Shown: positions 1 to 6,971, counted from the first letter of the stretch. The stretch is DNA of 8,028 nt from an uncultured Eubacteriales bacterium (GCA_900556535.1 USPI01000060.1:1-8028), one strand, 5' to 3'. Numbers and translations: made by a program. Notes: generated from the letters alone by a model not told the origin.

Positions 1-15
1 AATGCGTTTCACATC

Positions 16-22
16 AGGAGAG
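16..22 (+). promoter_or_regulatory. ribosome binding site deciding the acyltransferase start
   Basis: AGGAGAG sits 9 nt before the ATG at 32, which favours this start over the in-frame ATG at position 2. No promoter can be assigned, because only a few bases precede it in the window. Confidence 0.7.
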
Positions 23-31
23 ATCTTAAAA

Positions 32-880
32 ATGCTTTTTAGAATTTTCACGGCCATAGGCGCCGTCGGTGCGGGCCTGCATACGCTCATTGCCGGACAG
101 GACGGAGGAGCCATGAAGGTCACGGGCGTGCTTATCCTCAGATTTTTTGAGTATTTCATCGGCTCGCAGCTTACCTACGTCATTCTCATGCTTTTGTCCA
201 CGGAGCTTTTCATAAGGCTCGACGAGCCGCAGGAGCGTCCGTCGAAGTTTTGGAAATGGCATATGCGCGAGGTCGCAAAGATGATATGCCTTTACAGCGG
301 GGCGCAGGTCATCGTGACGGGGCGCGAAAAGCTGCCGAAGGATACGCGATACCTTCTCGTTTCAAACCACCGCTCGCTGTTTGATCCCATCGTTGCCGAG
401 GCTGCGATAAGCGATGAGGAGCTTATTTACGTTTCCAAGCCCGGCAACTATAAGATCCCCGTCGGCGGCAAGGTCATGCACAAGTGCGGCTGCCTTTCGC
501 TTAACAGAGAGAATAACCGCGAGGCGCTCAAGACCATCAAGCAGGCGACCGAATACATAAATAAGGATTACGCCTCGGTCTGCATTTACCCCGAGGGCAC
601 GCGCGGACACAGACAGCAGCTTCTGGATTTCCACGCGGGCTCGTTCAAGATCGCGCAGCGCGCCGGAGTTCCGGTCGTGTGTGCGTCGCTTTGGAATACC
701 GACGCGGTGCAGCACAACTTCCCGTTTAAGAAAACAAAGGTGTTTATCGACATCATCGGCGTCATTGACGCGGACTATGTCAAGGAGCACAAGACCCGCG
801 ACACCGCACAGCTTGCCCAGCAGATGATCCAGGAGCATATCGACGCCGTTGCCAAAGAGGAGAGTGCTGCCGCTAAATGA
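32..880 (+). CDS. plsC: PlsC-family 1-acyl-sn-glycerol-3-phosphate (lysophospholipid) acyltransferase
   Basis: Membrane-associated acyltransferase expected to move an acyl chain onto a lysophosphatidic-acid-type acceptor, a step in phospholipid synthesis. In the 282-residue protein, the HX4D catalytic motif is in NHRSLFD (His113, Asp118), an LNR motif follows near residue 157, the acceptor-binding EGTR motif is at 188-191, and a VPVV stretch near 213 fits the fourth PlsC motif. A hydrophobic N-terminal region (about residues 30-60) should anchor it in the membrane. I chose the ATG at 32 because AGGAGAG lies 9 nt upstream; the in-frame ATG at 2 has no visible ribosome binding site within the window. 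The stop overlaps the next start as ATGA, so it heads the visible operon with two ABC subunits and a FabG-like reductase. The family is certain from the motifs. The exact acceptor is inferred, and other PlsC-like lipid acyltransferases are possible. Confidence 0.88.
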   Translation: MLFRIFTAIGAVGAGLHTLIAGQDGGAMKVTGVLILRFFEYFIGSQLTYVILMLLSTELFIRLDEPQERPSKFWKWHMREVAKMICLYSGAQVIVTGREKLPKDTRYLLVSNHRSLFDPIVAEAAISDEELIYVSKPGNYKIPVGGKVMHKCGCLSLNRENNREALKTIKQATEYINKDYASVCIYPEGTRGHRQQLLDFHAGSFKIAQRAGVPVVCASLWNTDAVQHNFPFKKTKVFIDIIGVIDADYVKEHKTRDTAQLAQQMIQEHIDAVAKEESAAAK

Positions 881-2631
881 AAGATCTGATGAAGCTTTTC
901 AGATACCTCAAGGCTAAAGAGTGGATGCTTTTCCTCTTTAGCCTTGTGTTTGTATGCACTCAGGTCGTGCTCGACCTGAAAATACCCGACTATATGTCGC
1001 AGATAACGACGCTTATCGAGACTCCCGGCAGCGCCATTGGCGATGTCTGGAGCGCGGGCGGCATGATGCTGCTGTGCGCTCTGGGGAGCCTCGTTTCCTC
1101 CGTCGTTGTCTGCTTTTTTGCATCCCGCATTGCGGCGGCATTTTCGCGCAGACTGCGAAAGGAAATGTTCGACAAGGTATCGAGCTTCACACTTGAGGAG
1201 ATAAACGCCTTCTCGACGGCGAGCCTCATAACCCGCTCGACCAATGACGTCTCGCAGGTGCAGATGATGCTCGTCATGTCGCTTCAGGTCGTGGTGAAGG
1301 CTCCGCTCATGGCGGCTTGGGCGATAACGAAGATCGCGGGCAAGGCGTGGCAGTGGTCGTTTGCCACGGCGCTTGCCGTGGTGCTGCTCGTCGTGATACT
1401 CGGCTTTGCGATAAAATTTACCTTCCCCTGCTTTCGCAGGCTGCAATGGCTCCAGGACGCGCTCAACCAGTCGGCACGCGAAAATCTCACCGGTATCCGC
1501 GTTGTAAGAGCGTATAACGCAGAGGAATATCAGGAGAAAAAATTCGAGAAGGCAAACACGGAGCTGCTTGAAAATTCGCTGTTTGCAAACCGCGCCATGA
1601 CGCTTTTGACGCCGTTCATGGGGCTTGTGATGAACTGCCTTAATATGTCCATCTATTGGATAGGCGCGGTGCTCATAAGCTCGGCGGCGGCAGTCACGGC
1701 GCGCATTGACATATTCGCGGATATGATAGTTTTCATGTCCTACGCTATGCAGGTCATCATGAGCTTTGTCATGATCGTCATGGTCGTCATCATCGCGCCG
1801 CGTGCCCTTGAGGCGGCAAAGCGCATCCGCGAGGTGCTGTGCACGGTGCCCAAGATCGTTGACGGCAGCGTCACGGATTCCGGCGACACGGTCGGTACGG
1901 TCGAGTTTAAAAACGTGAGCTTCACCTATCCCGGCGGCAGCGGCAGCGTTCTGAGCAATATAAGCTTCACGGCGCGGCGCGGCGAGACCGTCGCGTTTAT
2001 AGGCTCGACGGGCTCGGGCAAAACGACGCTGGTAAATCTCATACCGCGCTTTTACGACGCGACGGACGGCGAGGTGCTCGTTGACGGAATAAACGTCAAG
2101 GATTACGAGCTTGAGGCGCTTTATTCGAAGATAGGCTACGTTTCGCAGAAGGCGGTCATGTTCACAGGCAGCATTGAGGATAACGTCGCGTTCGGCAAAA
2201 ACGCCGATGCCGATAAATTAAACGCCGCCCTTGAGACCGCGAGCGCGGACTTCGTTTTCTCTCTTGAGGACGGAGCACATGCGCATATGGCGCGCGGCGG
2301 CACGAACTTCTCCGGCGGTCAGAAGCAGCGGCTCTCGATAGCCCGCGCCCTCTGCCGCGATGCCGAGATACTCATTTTTGACGACACGTTCTCCACTCTG
2401 GATTTTAAGACCGACAGGCAGCTTCGTGACGCACTCAGGGAAAAGACCGAGGGGCAGACCAAGCTCATCGTCGCGCAGCGCATCGGCACAATCATGAGCG
2501 CGGACAGAATAGTCGTGCTCGACGAGGGGCGCATTGCCGGAATAGGGACGCACCGCGAGCTGCTGTCCTCGTGCGAGGTATATCGTCAGATAGCCCTCAG
2601 TCAGCTTTCGGAGGAGGAGCTTGCCATATGA
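877..2631 (+). CDS. ABC exporter half-transporter, degenerate-site subunit (permease + ATPase fusion)
   Basis: A 584-residue type I (B-family) ABC exporter subunit. The membrane domain (residues about 15-310) holds roughly six hydrophobic segments, and the nucleotide-binding domain follows from about 342. Visible motifs are Walker A GSTGSGKTT (376-384), Q-loop Gln424, signature FSGGQ (478-482) and Walker B ILIFD (498-502). The residue after Walker B, normally the catalytic Glu, is Asp503, and the switch His of the H-loop is Gln534 (VAQRIG). Both changes mark the ATPase-impaired partner of heterodimeric exporters such as TM287/288 and BmrCD; that comparison is family knowledge. Its own signature is near-consensus and would complete the active site on the partner. 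Its ATG overlaps the acyltransferase stop (ATGA), with AGGAGAG 12 nt upstream. Its stop overlaps the next ABC gene the same way, so the two subunits should be made together. The substrate is unknown; drugs, lipids and peptides are all possible for this family. Confidence 0.93.
   Translation: MKDLMKLFRYLKAKEWMLFLFSLVFVCTQVVLDLKIPDYMSQITTLIETPGSAIGDVWSAGGMMLLCALGSLVSSVVVCFFASRIAAAFSRRLRKEMFDKVSSFTLEEINAFSTASLITRSTNDVSQVQMMLVMSLQVVVKAPLMAAWAITKIAGKAWQWSFATALAVVLLVVILGFAIKFTFPCFRRLQWLQDALNQSARENLTGIRVVRAYNAEEYQEKKFEKANTELLENSLFANRAMTLLTPFMGLVMNCLNMSIYWIGAVLISSAAAVTARIDIFADMIVFMSYAMQVIMSFVMIVMVVIIAPRALEAAKRIREVLCTVPKIVDGSVTDSGDTVGTVEFKNVSFTYPGGSGSVLSNISFTARRGETVAFIGSTGSGKTTLVNLIPRFYDATDGEVLVDGINVKDYELEALYSKIGYVSQKAVMFTGSIEDNVAFGKNADADKLNAALETASADFVFSLEDGAHAHMARGGTNFSGGQKQRLSIARALCRDAEILIFDDTFSTLDFKTDRQLRDALREKTEGQTKLIVAQRIGTIMSADRIVVLDEGRIAGIGTHRELLSSCEVYRQIALSQLSEEELAI
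2612..2617 (+). promoter_or_regulatory. ribosome binding site for the second ABC subunit
   Basis: AGGAGG lies inside the end of the first ABC gene, 10 nt before the ATG at 2628. It decides the start, since the same frame is open back to an ATG at 2571, which would only add 19 residues overlapping the upstream gene. Confidence 0.75.
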
Positions 2632-4409
2632 AACATTCTCCGCCGGGCAGGGGCGCCAAGGAAAAGCCCCAAAACACGAAAAATGCGATGCTCTCGCTGT
2701 TTAAATACCTCAAGCCGTGGTATAAGCCGGTCGCCGTCGCGCTTGTGTTCAGCCTTTTGAGCACGGCGCTCACGCTCATTGCGCCGGATAAGCTCGCCAA
2801 GCTGACCGACACCATCGCCGCGGGGCTTGTCAGCGGCATCGACATGAGCCTCGTCATAGGCTCCATAGTCACGATACTTATAATCTACATCTCGGCAAAC
2901 CTTGCCGCCTGCGCCTCGAGCTACATGATGATAACCGTCATGCAGCGCCTTGCATGGAGTATGCGCGGCAGCATAAGCAAGAAGATAAACCGCCTGCCGC
3001 TGAGGTTTTTCGACAAGACCACGGTCGGCGACGTGCTCAGCCGCATCACAAACGACGTTGACACCATAAGCTCGGCACTCAACTCAAGCATCACGACGCT
3101 TGTGCAGTCGGTCGTGCAGTTCGTCGGCGTTATAATCATAATGTTTGCCACCAGCGGCCGCCTTGCACTCACCGCGGTCGGCTCGACCGTCATCGGCTTC
3201 GTGCTGATGTTCTTCATCATCTCGCGCTCGCGCAAGTATTTCCGCCGCCAGCAGCAGAATTTGGGGCGCATGAACGGTCACGTCGAGGAGATGTACTCCG
3301 GTCACGACATCGTGCGCGCATACGGCGCGATGAAGCAGTCGCGCGAGCAGTTTGACAAAATAAACGACGATCTGTACACGAGCGCGTGGAAGTCGCAGTT
3401 TTTCAGCGGACTTCTTATGCCGCTCATGAGCTTTGTCGGCAGCTTCGGCTACGTCGCCGTGTGCGTTGTCGGCGCGGCTCTGACGATGAGCGGGAGCATC
3501 AGCTTCGGCACGGTCATTGCGTTTATAAGCTATGTAAAGCTCTTCACCAATCCCCTGAGCCAGATATCTCAGGCCATGAGCAGCCTCATGTCCGCAGGCG
3601 CCGCGGGCGAGCGCGTTTTCGGCTTCCTCGACGAGGAGGAGATGCCCGATGACAGCTCCTGCACGCAGCAGATATGCCATGTGCGCGGCAAGGTCGAGTT
3701 TGAGGACGTGCGCTTCGGATACGAGGAGGGCAAGCAGATAATAAACGGCTTCAGCGCCGTCGTCGAGCCCGGTCAAAAGGTCGCGATAGTCGGTCTGACG
3801 GGTGCGGGCAAGACCACGATGGTCAATCTGCTCATGCGCTTTTACGACGTGTGGAGCGGGCAGATAAAAATTGACGGCGTCGATCTTGCAAGCCTCAAGC
3901 GCAGCGATGTCCACGCGATGTTCGGCATGGTGCTTCAGGACACGTGGCTCTTTGAAGGGACCTACCGCGAGAATATCGCCTACGGCAAGGAAAACGTCAG
4001 CGATGAGCAGATAGTCGCGGCGTGCAGGCTCGTCGGCATGGATCATTACATTTCGACCCTGCCCGAGGGCTACGACACTAAGCTCAGCGACCGCAGCAGC
4101 CTCTCGGCGGGGCAGCGCCAGCTTCTTACCATAGCTCGCGCCATGGTCGAGAATGCGCCGATGATAATTCTCGACGAGGCGACGAGCTCGGTCGATACGC
4201 GCACGGAGGCACTCGTGCAGAAGGCGATGGACAGCCTCACGAGCGGGCGCACGAGCTTTGTCATCGCGCACAGGCTTTCGACCATCCGCAACGCCGACCT
4301 CATCCTCGTCATGGATAAGGGTGACGTCGTCGAAAGCGGCACGCACGAGCAGCTTCTCGCTGCCGGCGGGCTGTACAGCGAGCTGTACACAAGTCAGTTT
4401 GAAAGGTGA
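2628..4409 (+). CDS. ABC exporter half-transporter, catalytically intact subunit (permease + ATPase fusion)
   Basis: A 593-residue partner of the preceding subunit, with the same layout: a short polar N-terminal tail (about 20 residues), about six membrane segments up to residue 310, and an ATPase domain from about 355. Walker A GLTGAGKTT (389-397), Q-loop Gln437, Walker B MIILD (512-516) with catalytic Glu517, and H-loop His548 are all intact. The signature is LSAGQ (492-496) instead of LSGGQ. In a head-to-tail dimer this altered signature would face the degenerate Walker site of the upstream subunit. Its own intact Walker site would face the partner's FSGGQ. The two proteins therefore look co-evolved as an obligate heterodimer with one working ATP site. 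The start at 2628 has an AGGAGG and overlaps the previous stop by ATGA. The family call is firm; direction (export) is inferred from the fused half-transporter architecture, and the substrate is not known. Confidence 0.93.
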   Translation: MKHSPPGRGAKEKPQNTKNAMLSLFKYLKPWYKPVAVALVFSLLSTALTLIAPDKLAKLTDTIAAGLVSGIDMSLVIGSIVTILIIYISANLAACASSYMMITVMQRLAWSMRGSISKKINRLPLRFFDKTTVGDVLSRITNDVDTISSALNSSITTLVQSVVQFVGVIIIMFATSGRLALTAVGSTVIGFVLMFFIISRSRKYFRRQQQNLGRMNGHVEEMYSGHDIVRAYGAMKQSREQFDKINDDLYTSAWKSQFFSGLLMPLMSFVGSFGYVAVCVVGAALTMSGSISFGTVIAFISYVKLFTNPLSQISQAMSSLMSAGAAGERVFGFLDEEEMPDDSSCTQQICHVRGKVEFEDVRFGYEEGKQIINGFSAVVEPGQKVAIVGLTGAGKTTMVNLLMRFYDVWSGQIKIDGVDLASLKRSDVHAMFGMVLQDTWLFEGTYRENIAYGKENVSDEQIVAACRLVGMDHYISTLPEGYDTKLSDRSSLSAGQRQLLTIARAMVENAPMIILDEATSSVDTRTEALVQKAMDSLTSGRTSFVIAHRLSTIRNADLILVMDKGDVVESGTHEQLLAAGGLYSELYTSQFER

Positions 4410-4414
4410 TAATA

Positions 4415-5155
4415 ATGAAAAAAGTCGCACTTATAACAGGCTCCTCACGCGGCATCGGAAGAGCCTGCGCCGCAGCGCTTGCCGAGGCTGGCTATGCGGT
4501 GTGCATAAATTATATAGAGCGCGAGGACATGGCGCGGCAGCTCGAGCAGGAGCTTACCTCACGCGGCTTCGAGGCGATGTCGTACAGAGCCGACGTTGCC
4601 GACCGCGAGGCCGTGCACGAAATGGTGCGTGAGGTGCGCTCGCGCCTCGGGCAGATAACGCTTCTGGTCAATAACGCGGGCATCGCAAAGCAGGGACTGT
4701 TTCAGGACATAAGCAGCGAGTATTGGCAGCGCGTTTTGGCGGTGAACATAGGCGGCGCGTTCAATACGATACAGGAGGTGCTGCCGGATATGCTGCATGA
4801 GCACTCCGGCTGCATAGTGAACATATCGTCGATTTGGGGCGAGCACGGCGCGTCGTGCGAGGTGGCGTATTCTGCGACGAAGCATGCGATAGTCGGGCTC
4901 ACGCGCTCTCTTGCGCAGGAGCTTGCACCGTCGCATATCCGCGTAAACTGCGTCGCGCCCGGAGTTATCAACACCGACATGGTGCAGTCGCTCGGCAGCG
5001 AAACGATGGATATGCTCGTCGAGGCGACTCCGCTCGGCAGGCTCGGCAGACCCGAGGACATTGCCGCCGCGGTGGAGTTTCTCGCCTCGGATAAGGCGTC
5101 GTTCATAACCGGCCAGGTGCTCTGCGCCGACGGCGGCTTCTCCGACTCACATTAA
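4415..5155 (+). CDS. fabG: Short-chain dehydrogenase/reductase, FabG-like (3-oxoacyl-ACP reductase family)
   Basis: A 246-residue cytoplasmic SDR, the usual FabG length. Seen in order: the cofactor-binding TGSSRGIG (8-15), Asp60 in the adenine-binding region, NNAG (86-89), Asn111, catalytic Ser139, and YSATK giving Tyr152 and Lys156. This Asn-Ser-Tyr-Lys set is the complete SDR catalytic tetrad. The Arg at 12 within the glycine loop and the general similarity to FabG suggest NADPH-dependent reduction of a 3-oxoacyl-thioester. Many SDRs with other substrates look alike, so the gene symbol is tentative. I start it at the ATG at 4415, 6 nt after AAAGGTG. A GTG at 4406 in the same frame would add only three residues and overlaps the previous stop. 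It begins 5 nt after the second ABC gene and closes the operon. No other fatty-acid synthesis genes are next to it here, so it may serve a dedicated pathway tied to the transporter or acyltransferase. Confidence 0.85.
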   Translation: MKKVALITGSSRGIGRACAAALAEAGYAVCINYIEREDMARQLEQELTSRGFEAMSYRADVADREAVHEMVREVRSRLGQITLLVNNAGIAKQGLFQDISSEYWQRVLAVNIGGAFNTIQEVLPDMLHEHSGCIVNISSIWGEHGASCEVAYSATKHAIVGLTRSLAQELAPSHIRVNCVAPGVINTDMVQSLGSETMDMLVEATPLGRLGRPEDIAAAVEFLASDKASFITGQVLCADGGFSDSH

Positions 5156-5169
5156 AATATAAAAATAAA

Positions 5170-5202
5170 AAGCACGGTAATTCCATCGGAATTACCGTGC
5201 TT
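5170..5202 (-). terminator. Perfect 15-bp hairpin, best as a minus-strand terminator
   Basis: AAGCACGGTAATTCC (5170-5184) pairs perfectly with GGAATTACCGTGCTT (5188-5202) around a 3-base loop. Read on the minus strand it is followed by CTTTTTATTTTTATATTTT-like sequence, a strong T-tract that would stop transcription coming from the recombinases. On the plus strand the stem is followed only by ACTATGG, so it is a poor terminator for the reductase operon despite sitting 14 nt after the stop codon. It may act in both directions. Confidence 0.75.
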
Positions 5203-5242
5203 ACTATGGCAAATGACTCTAATTTTGATAGAAACCCGTTAA

Positions 5243-5352
5243 GGGGGTGCAACTACGGTTTGGAGGGGGGTGCATTTTTGATTTTAGGGGGGTGCAACCA
5301 CGGCTTTAGGGGGTGCATTACTCTACCCGTGGGGGCAGCAATAAACCGCAGG
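5243..5352. repeat. Five G-tracts in exact 22-bp register (iteron-like array)
   Basis: Runs of five or six G start at 5243, 5265, 5287, 5309 and 5331, a spacing of exactly 22 each time. Units 1-4 continue as TGCA after the G-run. Units 1 and 3 share TGCAACYACGGYTT, and units 2 and 4 share TGCATT, giving an alternating A-B-A-B pattern, as if a 44-bp pair had duplicated. Unit 5 is degenerate (GGGGGCAGCA) and runs into the stem of the following terminator. A 22-bp step is about two helical turns, so all G-tracts face the same side of the DNA, which suits a bound protein array. Its place at the 3' end of the recombinase operon suggests a subterminal recombinase or accessory-factor site; this function is inferred. 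Confidence 0.75.
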
Positions 5353-5380
5353 CGTTGAAACCTGCGGTCTTTTCATTTTT
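5345..5380 (+). terminator. Intrinsic terminator, plus-strand orientation
   Basis: ACCGCAGG (5345-5352) pairs with CCTGCGGT (5361-5368) around an 8-base loop and is followed by CTTTTCATTTTT, a good plus-strand T-tract. It would stop transcripts from the left operon just before they enter the recombinase genes in antisense. On the minus strand the T-tract is weak (TTTAT). Its left stem overlaps the last degenerate unit of the G-tract array. Confidence 0.75.
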
Positions 5381-5388
5381 GTTGGGAC

Positions 5389-6189
5389 TCACGCCTCGAT
5401 TTCTGTACCGCCCTGGAATTTGAAGGTCATCCGTCCGTCGGCGTGGACGGTTATCGTGTCGATAATGGTGAGCCAGAGCTTTTCGTCAAACTCGGTGAGG
5501 GCATCCAATTCCTGCACCTCAAACATAAACGCTCCGATGGCTTCTGCCTGGGCTTCCCGTGCAGCTTTTGTAGTGCGGAGCTGTTCGAGCCGTGCCTTGG
5601 CTTTTTCATACCGCTCTACAAACCCATTGTACCGGGCGGCGTATTCTTCCTGGTTCTGTGCCATCTGTGAATTTTCCGCAATGCAACGCTTTGTCAGTTC
5701 GGTCACCACATCGATCTCCTCAAGCAGACTCTCGATTTCTGTATCAATGCCTGTACAGTCTGTCAGGGTGGCTTGCATCAATCGGCAATCCTCAAGGATG
5801 TTGTCTTTGCTTTCGATGATAGCGTTAAGGGCGGTCACGAACCGCGCTTTAATGGTTTCCTCGTCCAGATGCGGCGTTTCGCATTTGTGCTCACCCTTGA
5901 ATTTGCCGTTGCATTGCCAGATGACCCTGCGGTATTTTGAGGTCGAGTTCCAGACTTTCGAGCCAAAATAGGAGCCGCAGTCCCCGCAGACGATGCGGGA
6001 AGAAAAAATGCTCTTCCCGCTGTATTGACGGCTGATCCGTTTGCGCCGCTCAAATTCAACCTGAACCTTGTCGAATTCATCCGGCGTTATAATCGGCTCA
6101 TGGCTGTGCTCCACATAATACTGCGGCACCTCGCCTTCGTTGATCTTTCTCTTTTTCGTGAGGAAATCCACGGTGAAACATTTTTGTAG
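5389..6189 (-). CDS. C-terminal fragment of the frameshifted recombinase: zinc ribbon and coiled coil
   Basis: This frame carries the rest of the recombinase, about 266 residues from LQKCFTVDF. In full-length numbering it has the end of the recombinase domain (HEPIITPDEFDKVQ, 291-304), a zinc ribbon with Cys329, Cys332, Cys354 and Cys364, and a long charged helical stretch (about 405-475) that fits the coiled-coil motif controlling integration versus excision in this family. It ends in a short beta-like segment (MTFKFQGGTEIEA). The same frame stays open upstream to 6309, but that part (RRCA and before) does not resemble the family. I see no ribosome binding site or start supporting independent expression, so I treat it as the separated 3' part of the gene, not its own gene. 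Confidence 0.75.
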   Translation of the reverse strand, partial: LQKCFTVDFLTKKRKINEGEVPQYYVEHSHEPIITPDEFDKVQVEFERRKRISRQYSGKSIFSSRIVCGDCGSYFGSKVWNSTSKYRRVIWQCNGKFKGEHKCETPHLDEETIKARFVTALNAIIESKDNILEDCRLMQATLTDCTGIDTEIESLLEEIDVVTELTKRCIAENSQMAQNQEEYAARYNGFVERYEKAKARLEQLRTTKAAREAQAEAIGAFMFEVQELDALTEFDEKLWLTIIDTITVHADGRMTFKFQGGTEIEA

Positions 6190-6971
6190 AGCGCAGCGCC
6201 TTTGTACTTCTCGTTTTTCAGAATGCTTTCCACCGTGCTGGACTGCCAGTTCGGCTTTCCTGACGGTGTGAGAATTCCATCCGCCGTCAATTCCCTGGCA
6301 ATAGTACAAGGGGTCAGCCCTTTCATAAAGCGAGCGTAGATTCTGCGGACAACGGCCGCCTCTTCCGGCACGACTTCGGGGAAACCGTCTGCCCCCTTGC
6401 GGTAACCAAGGAACTGTTTGTATGGCAGGCTGACCTTTCCGTCGGCAAATCGTTTTCTCTGTCCCCAGGTCACATTCTCTGAAATGGAGCGGCTCTCTTC
6501 CTGGGCAATGCTCGACATGATGGTGATGAGCAGTTCGCCCTTGCCGTCGAAGGTATAAATGTTCTCTTTTTCAAAATAGACCTGTACGCCCTTTCCCTTA
6601 AGCTTGCGGATGGTGACCAGACTGTCCACGGTATTGCGAGCAAACCGGCTGACGGACTTTGTGACGATGAGGTCGATCTTCCCCGCCATGGCGTCTTCGA
6701 TCATCTCATTGAAACCCGCACGGTTTTTGGTGTTTGTGCCGGAAATTCCCTCGTCGGTATAGACTTTTACAAAGGACCATTCGGGGTTCCGGTGAATATA
6801 CTGGGTATAATAATCGACCTGAGCTTCATAGCTGGTGAACTGCTCGTCGCTGTCCGTGGAAACACGGGCATAGGCGGCAACGCGCAGTTTGTGGAGCGGG
6901 ATGCTGGCAGGCTGGTTCATCAGGTCAATGGACGGTGGGATCACTGTTACCGTCCGTTCCATGCTGTTCAC
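6087..6971 (-). CDS. N-terminal fragment of the frameshifted recombinase: catalytic (resolvase) domain
   Basis: As it stands, this frame encodes 294 residues. Residues 30-170 are a resolvase catalytic domain: YARVST with the nucleophile Ser38, EGISGTNTKNR around 74-84, the DLIVTKSVSRFARNT block (100-114) with active-site Arg residues, and QEESRSISEN (157-166) at the start of the long helix. Residues about 185-260 are the start of the recombinase DNA-binding domain (VPEEAAVVRRIYARF; LTADGILTPSGKPNW). The last 33 or so residues (from about 262, YKNVSPW onward) are out-of-frame sequence rich in Arg and Ser and are not part of the family. The product would keep the catalytic domain but lack the zinc ribbon and coiled coil, so it would probably not bind attachment sites properly. 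Confidence 0.8.
   Translation of the reverse strand: MNSMERTVTVIPPSIDLMNQPASIPLHKLRVAAYARVSTDSDEQFTSYEAQVDYYTQYIHRNPEWSFVKVYTDEGISGTNTKNRAGFNEMIEDAMAGKIDLIVTKSVSRFARNTVDSLVTIRKLKGKGVQVYFEKENIYTFDGKGELLITIMSSIAQEESRSISENVTWGQRKRFADGKVSLPYKQFLGYRKGADGFPEVVPEEAAVVRRIYARFMKGLTPCTIARELTADGILTPSGKPNWQSSTVESILKNEKYKGAALYKNVSPWISSRKRERSTKARCRSIMWSTAMSRL

Larger units (their letters stand above)
5156..5388. other. Non-coding junction between chromosomal operon and recombinase module
   Basis: No convincing gene lies in these 233 bases. The stretch contains an AT-rich run just after the reductase stop, a perfect 15-bp hairpin, about 40 bases with no recognisable feature (5203-5242), a 22-bp-periodic G-tract array, and a plus-strand terminator. 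Genes on both sides point toward it. Because the left operon looks chromosomal and the right genes look mobile, one end of the element should fall here. The exact base cannot be fixed without an empty site. Confidence 0.7.
5389..6971 (-). pseudogene. Large serine recombinase with one-base frameshift (full span)
   Basis: Read through one frame correction, this is a 527-residue large serine recombinase, a normal family length. These enzymes cut both attachment sites through a Ser-DNA link and rotate strands to insert or excise an element. Translation begins at GTG (6971-6969), with AGGAGG 8 nt upstream inside the end of the preceding recombinase gene, and overlaps that gene's stop by GTGA, so the two proteins should be coupled. 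The N-terminal frame runs well to Leu261 (codon 6191-6189), after which homology continues in the -1 frame from 6189 (LQKCFTVDF). The change equals the loss of one base, most simply a C from an original CTCCTAC. Possible explanations are a true null mutation, an assembly error, or -1 slippage on the A5 run just after the junction. If broken, the element may depend on the upstream recombinase or be stranded. Confidence 0.8.

Noticed and set aside
775..1446. A 223-codon minus-strand open frame across the acyltransferase/ABC join
   Set aside because: Low-complexity basic translation, and antisense to two well-supported genes joined by an ATGA overlap.
2571..2627. Upstream ATG start for the second ABC subunit
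   Set aside because: It would overlap the first ABC gene by about 60 bases, and the later ATG at 2628 has a proper AGGAGG and ATGA overlap.
3084..4430. A 448-codon open frame on the minus strand opposite the second ABC gene
   Set aside because: It lies entirely over a strongly supported ABC gene, its translation is rich in Arg, His and Ala as expected for an antisense shadow in GC-rich DNA, and it has no family motif.
5243..5335. CRISPR array
   Set aside because: Units are only 22 bp from start to start with a short conserved core, leaving no room for spacers, and no cas gene is near.
5243..5335. G-quadruplex from the plus-strand G-tracts
   Set aside because: Loops between long G-runs are 16-17 bases, too long for a stable typical quadruplex; the regular 22-bp phasing fits protein binding better. 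Not excluded experimentally.
5420..5971. A 183-codon plus-strand open frame opposite the recombinase C-terminal part
   Set aside because: It is Ser-rich without motifs, while the opposite strand encodes a clear zinc ribbon and coiled coil.
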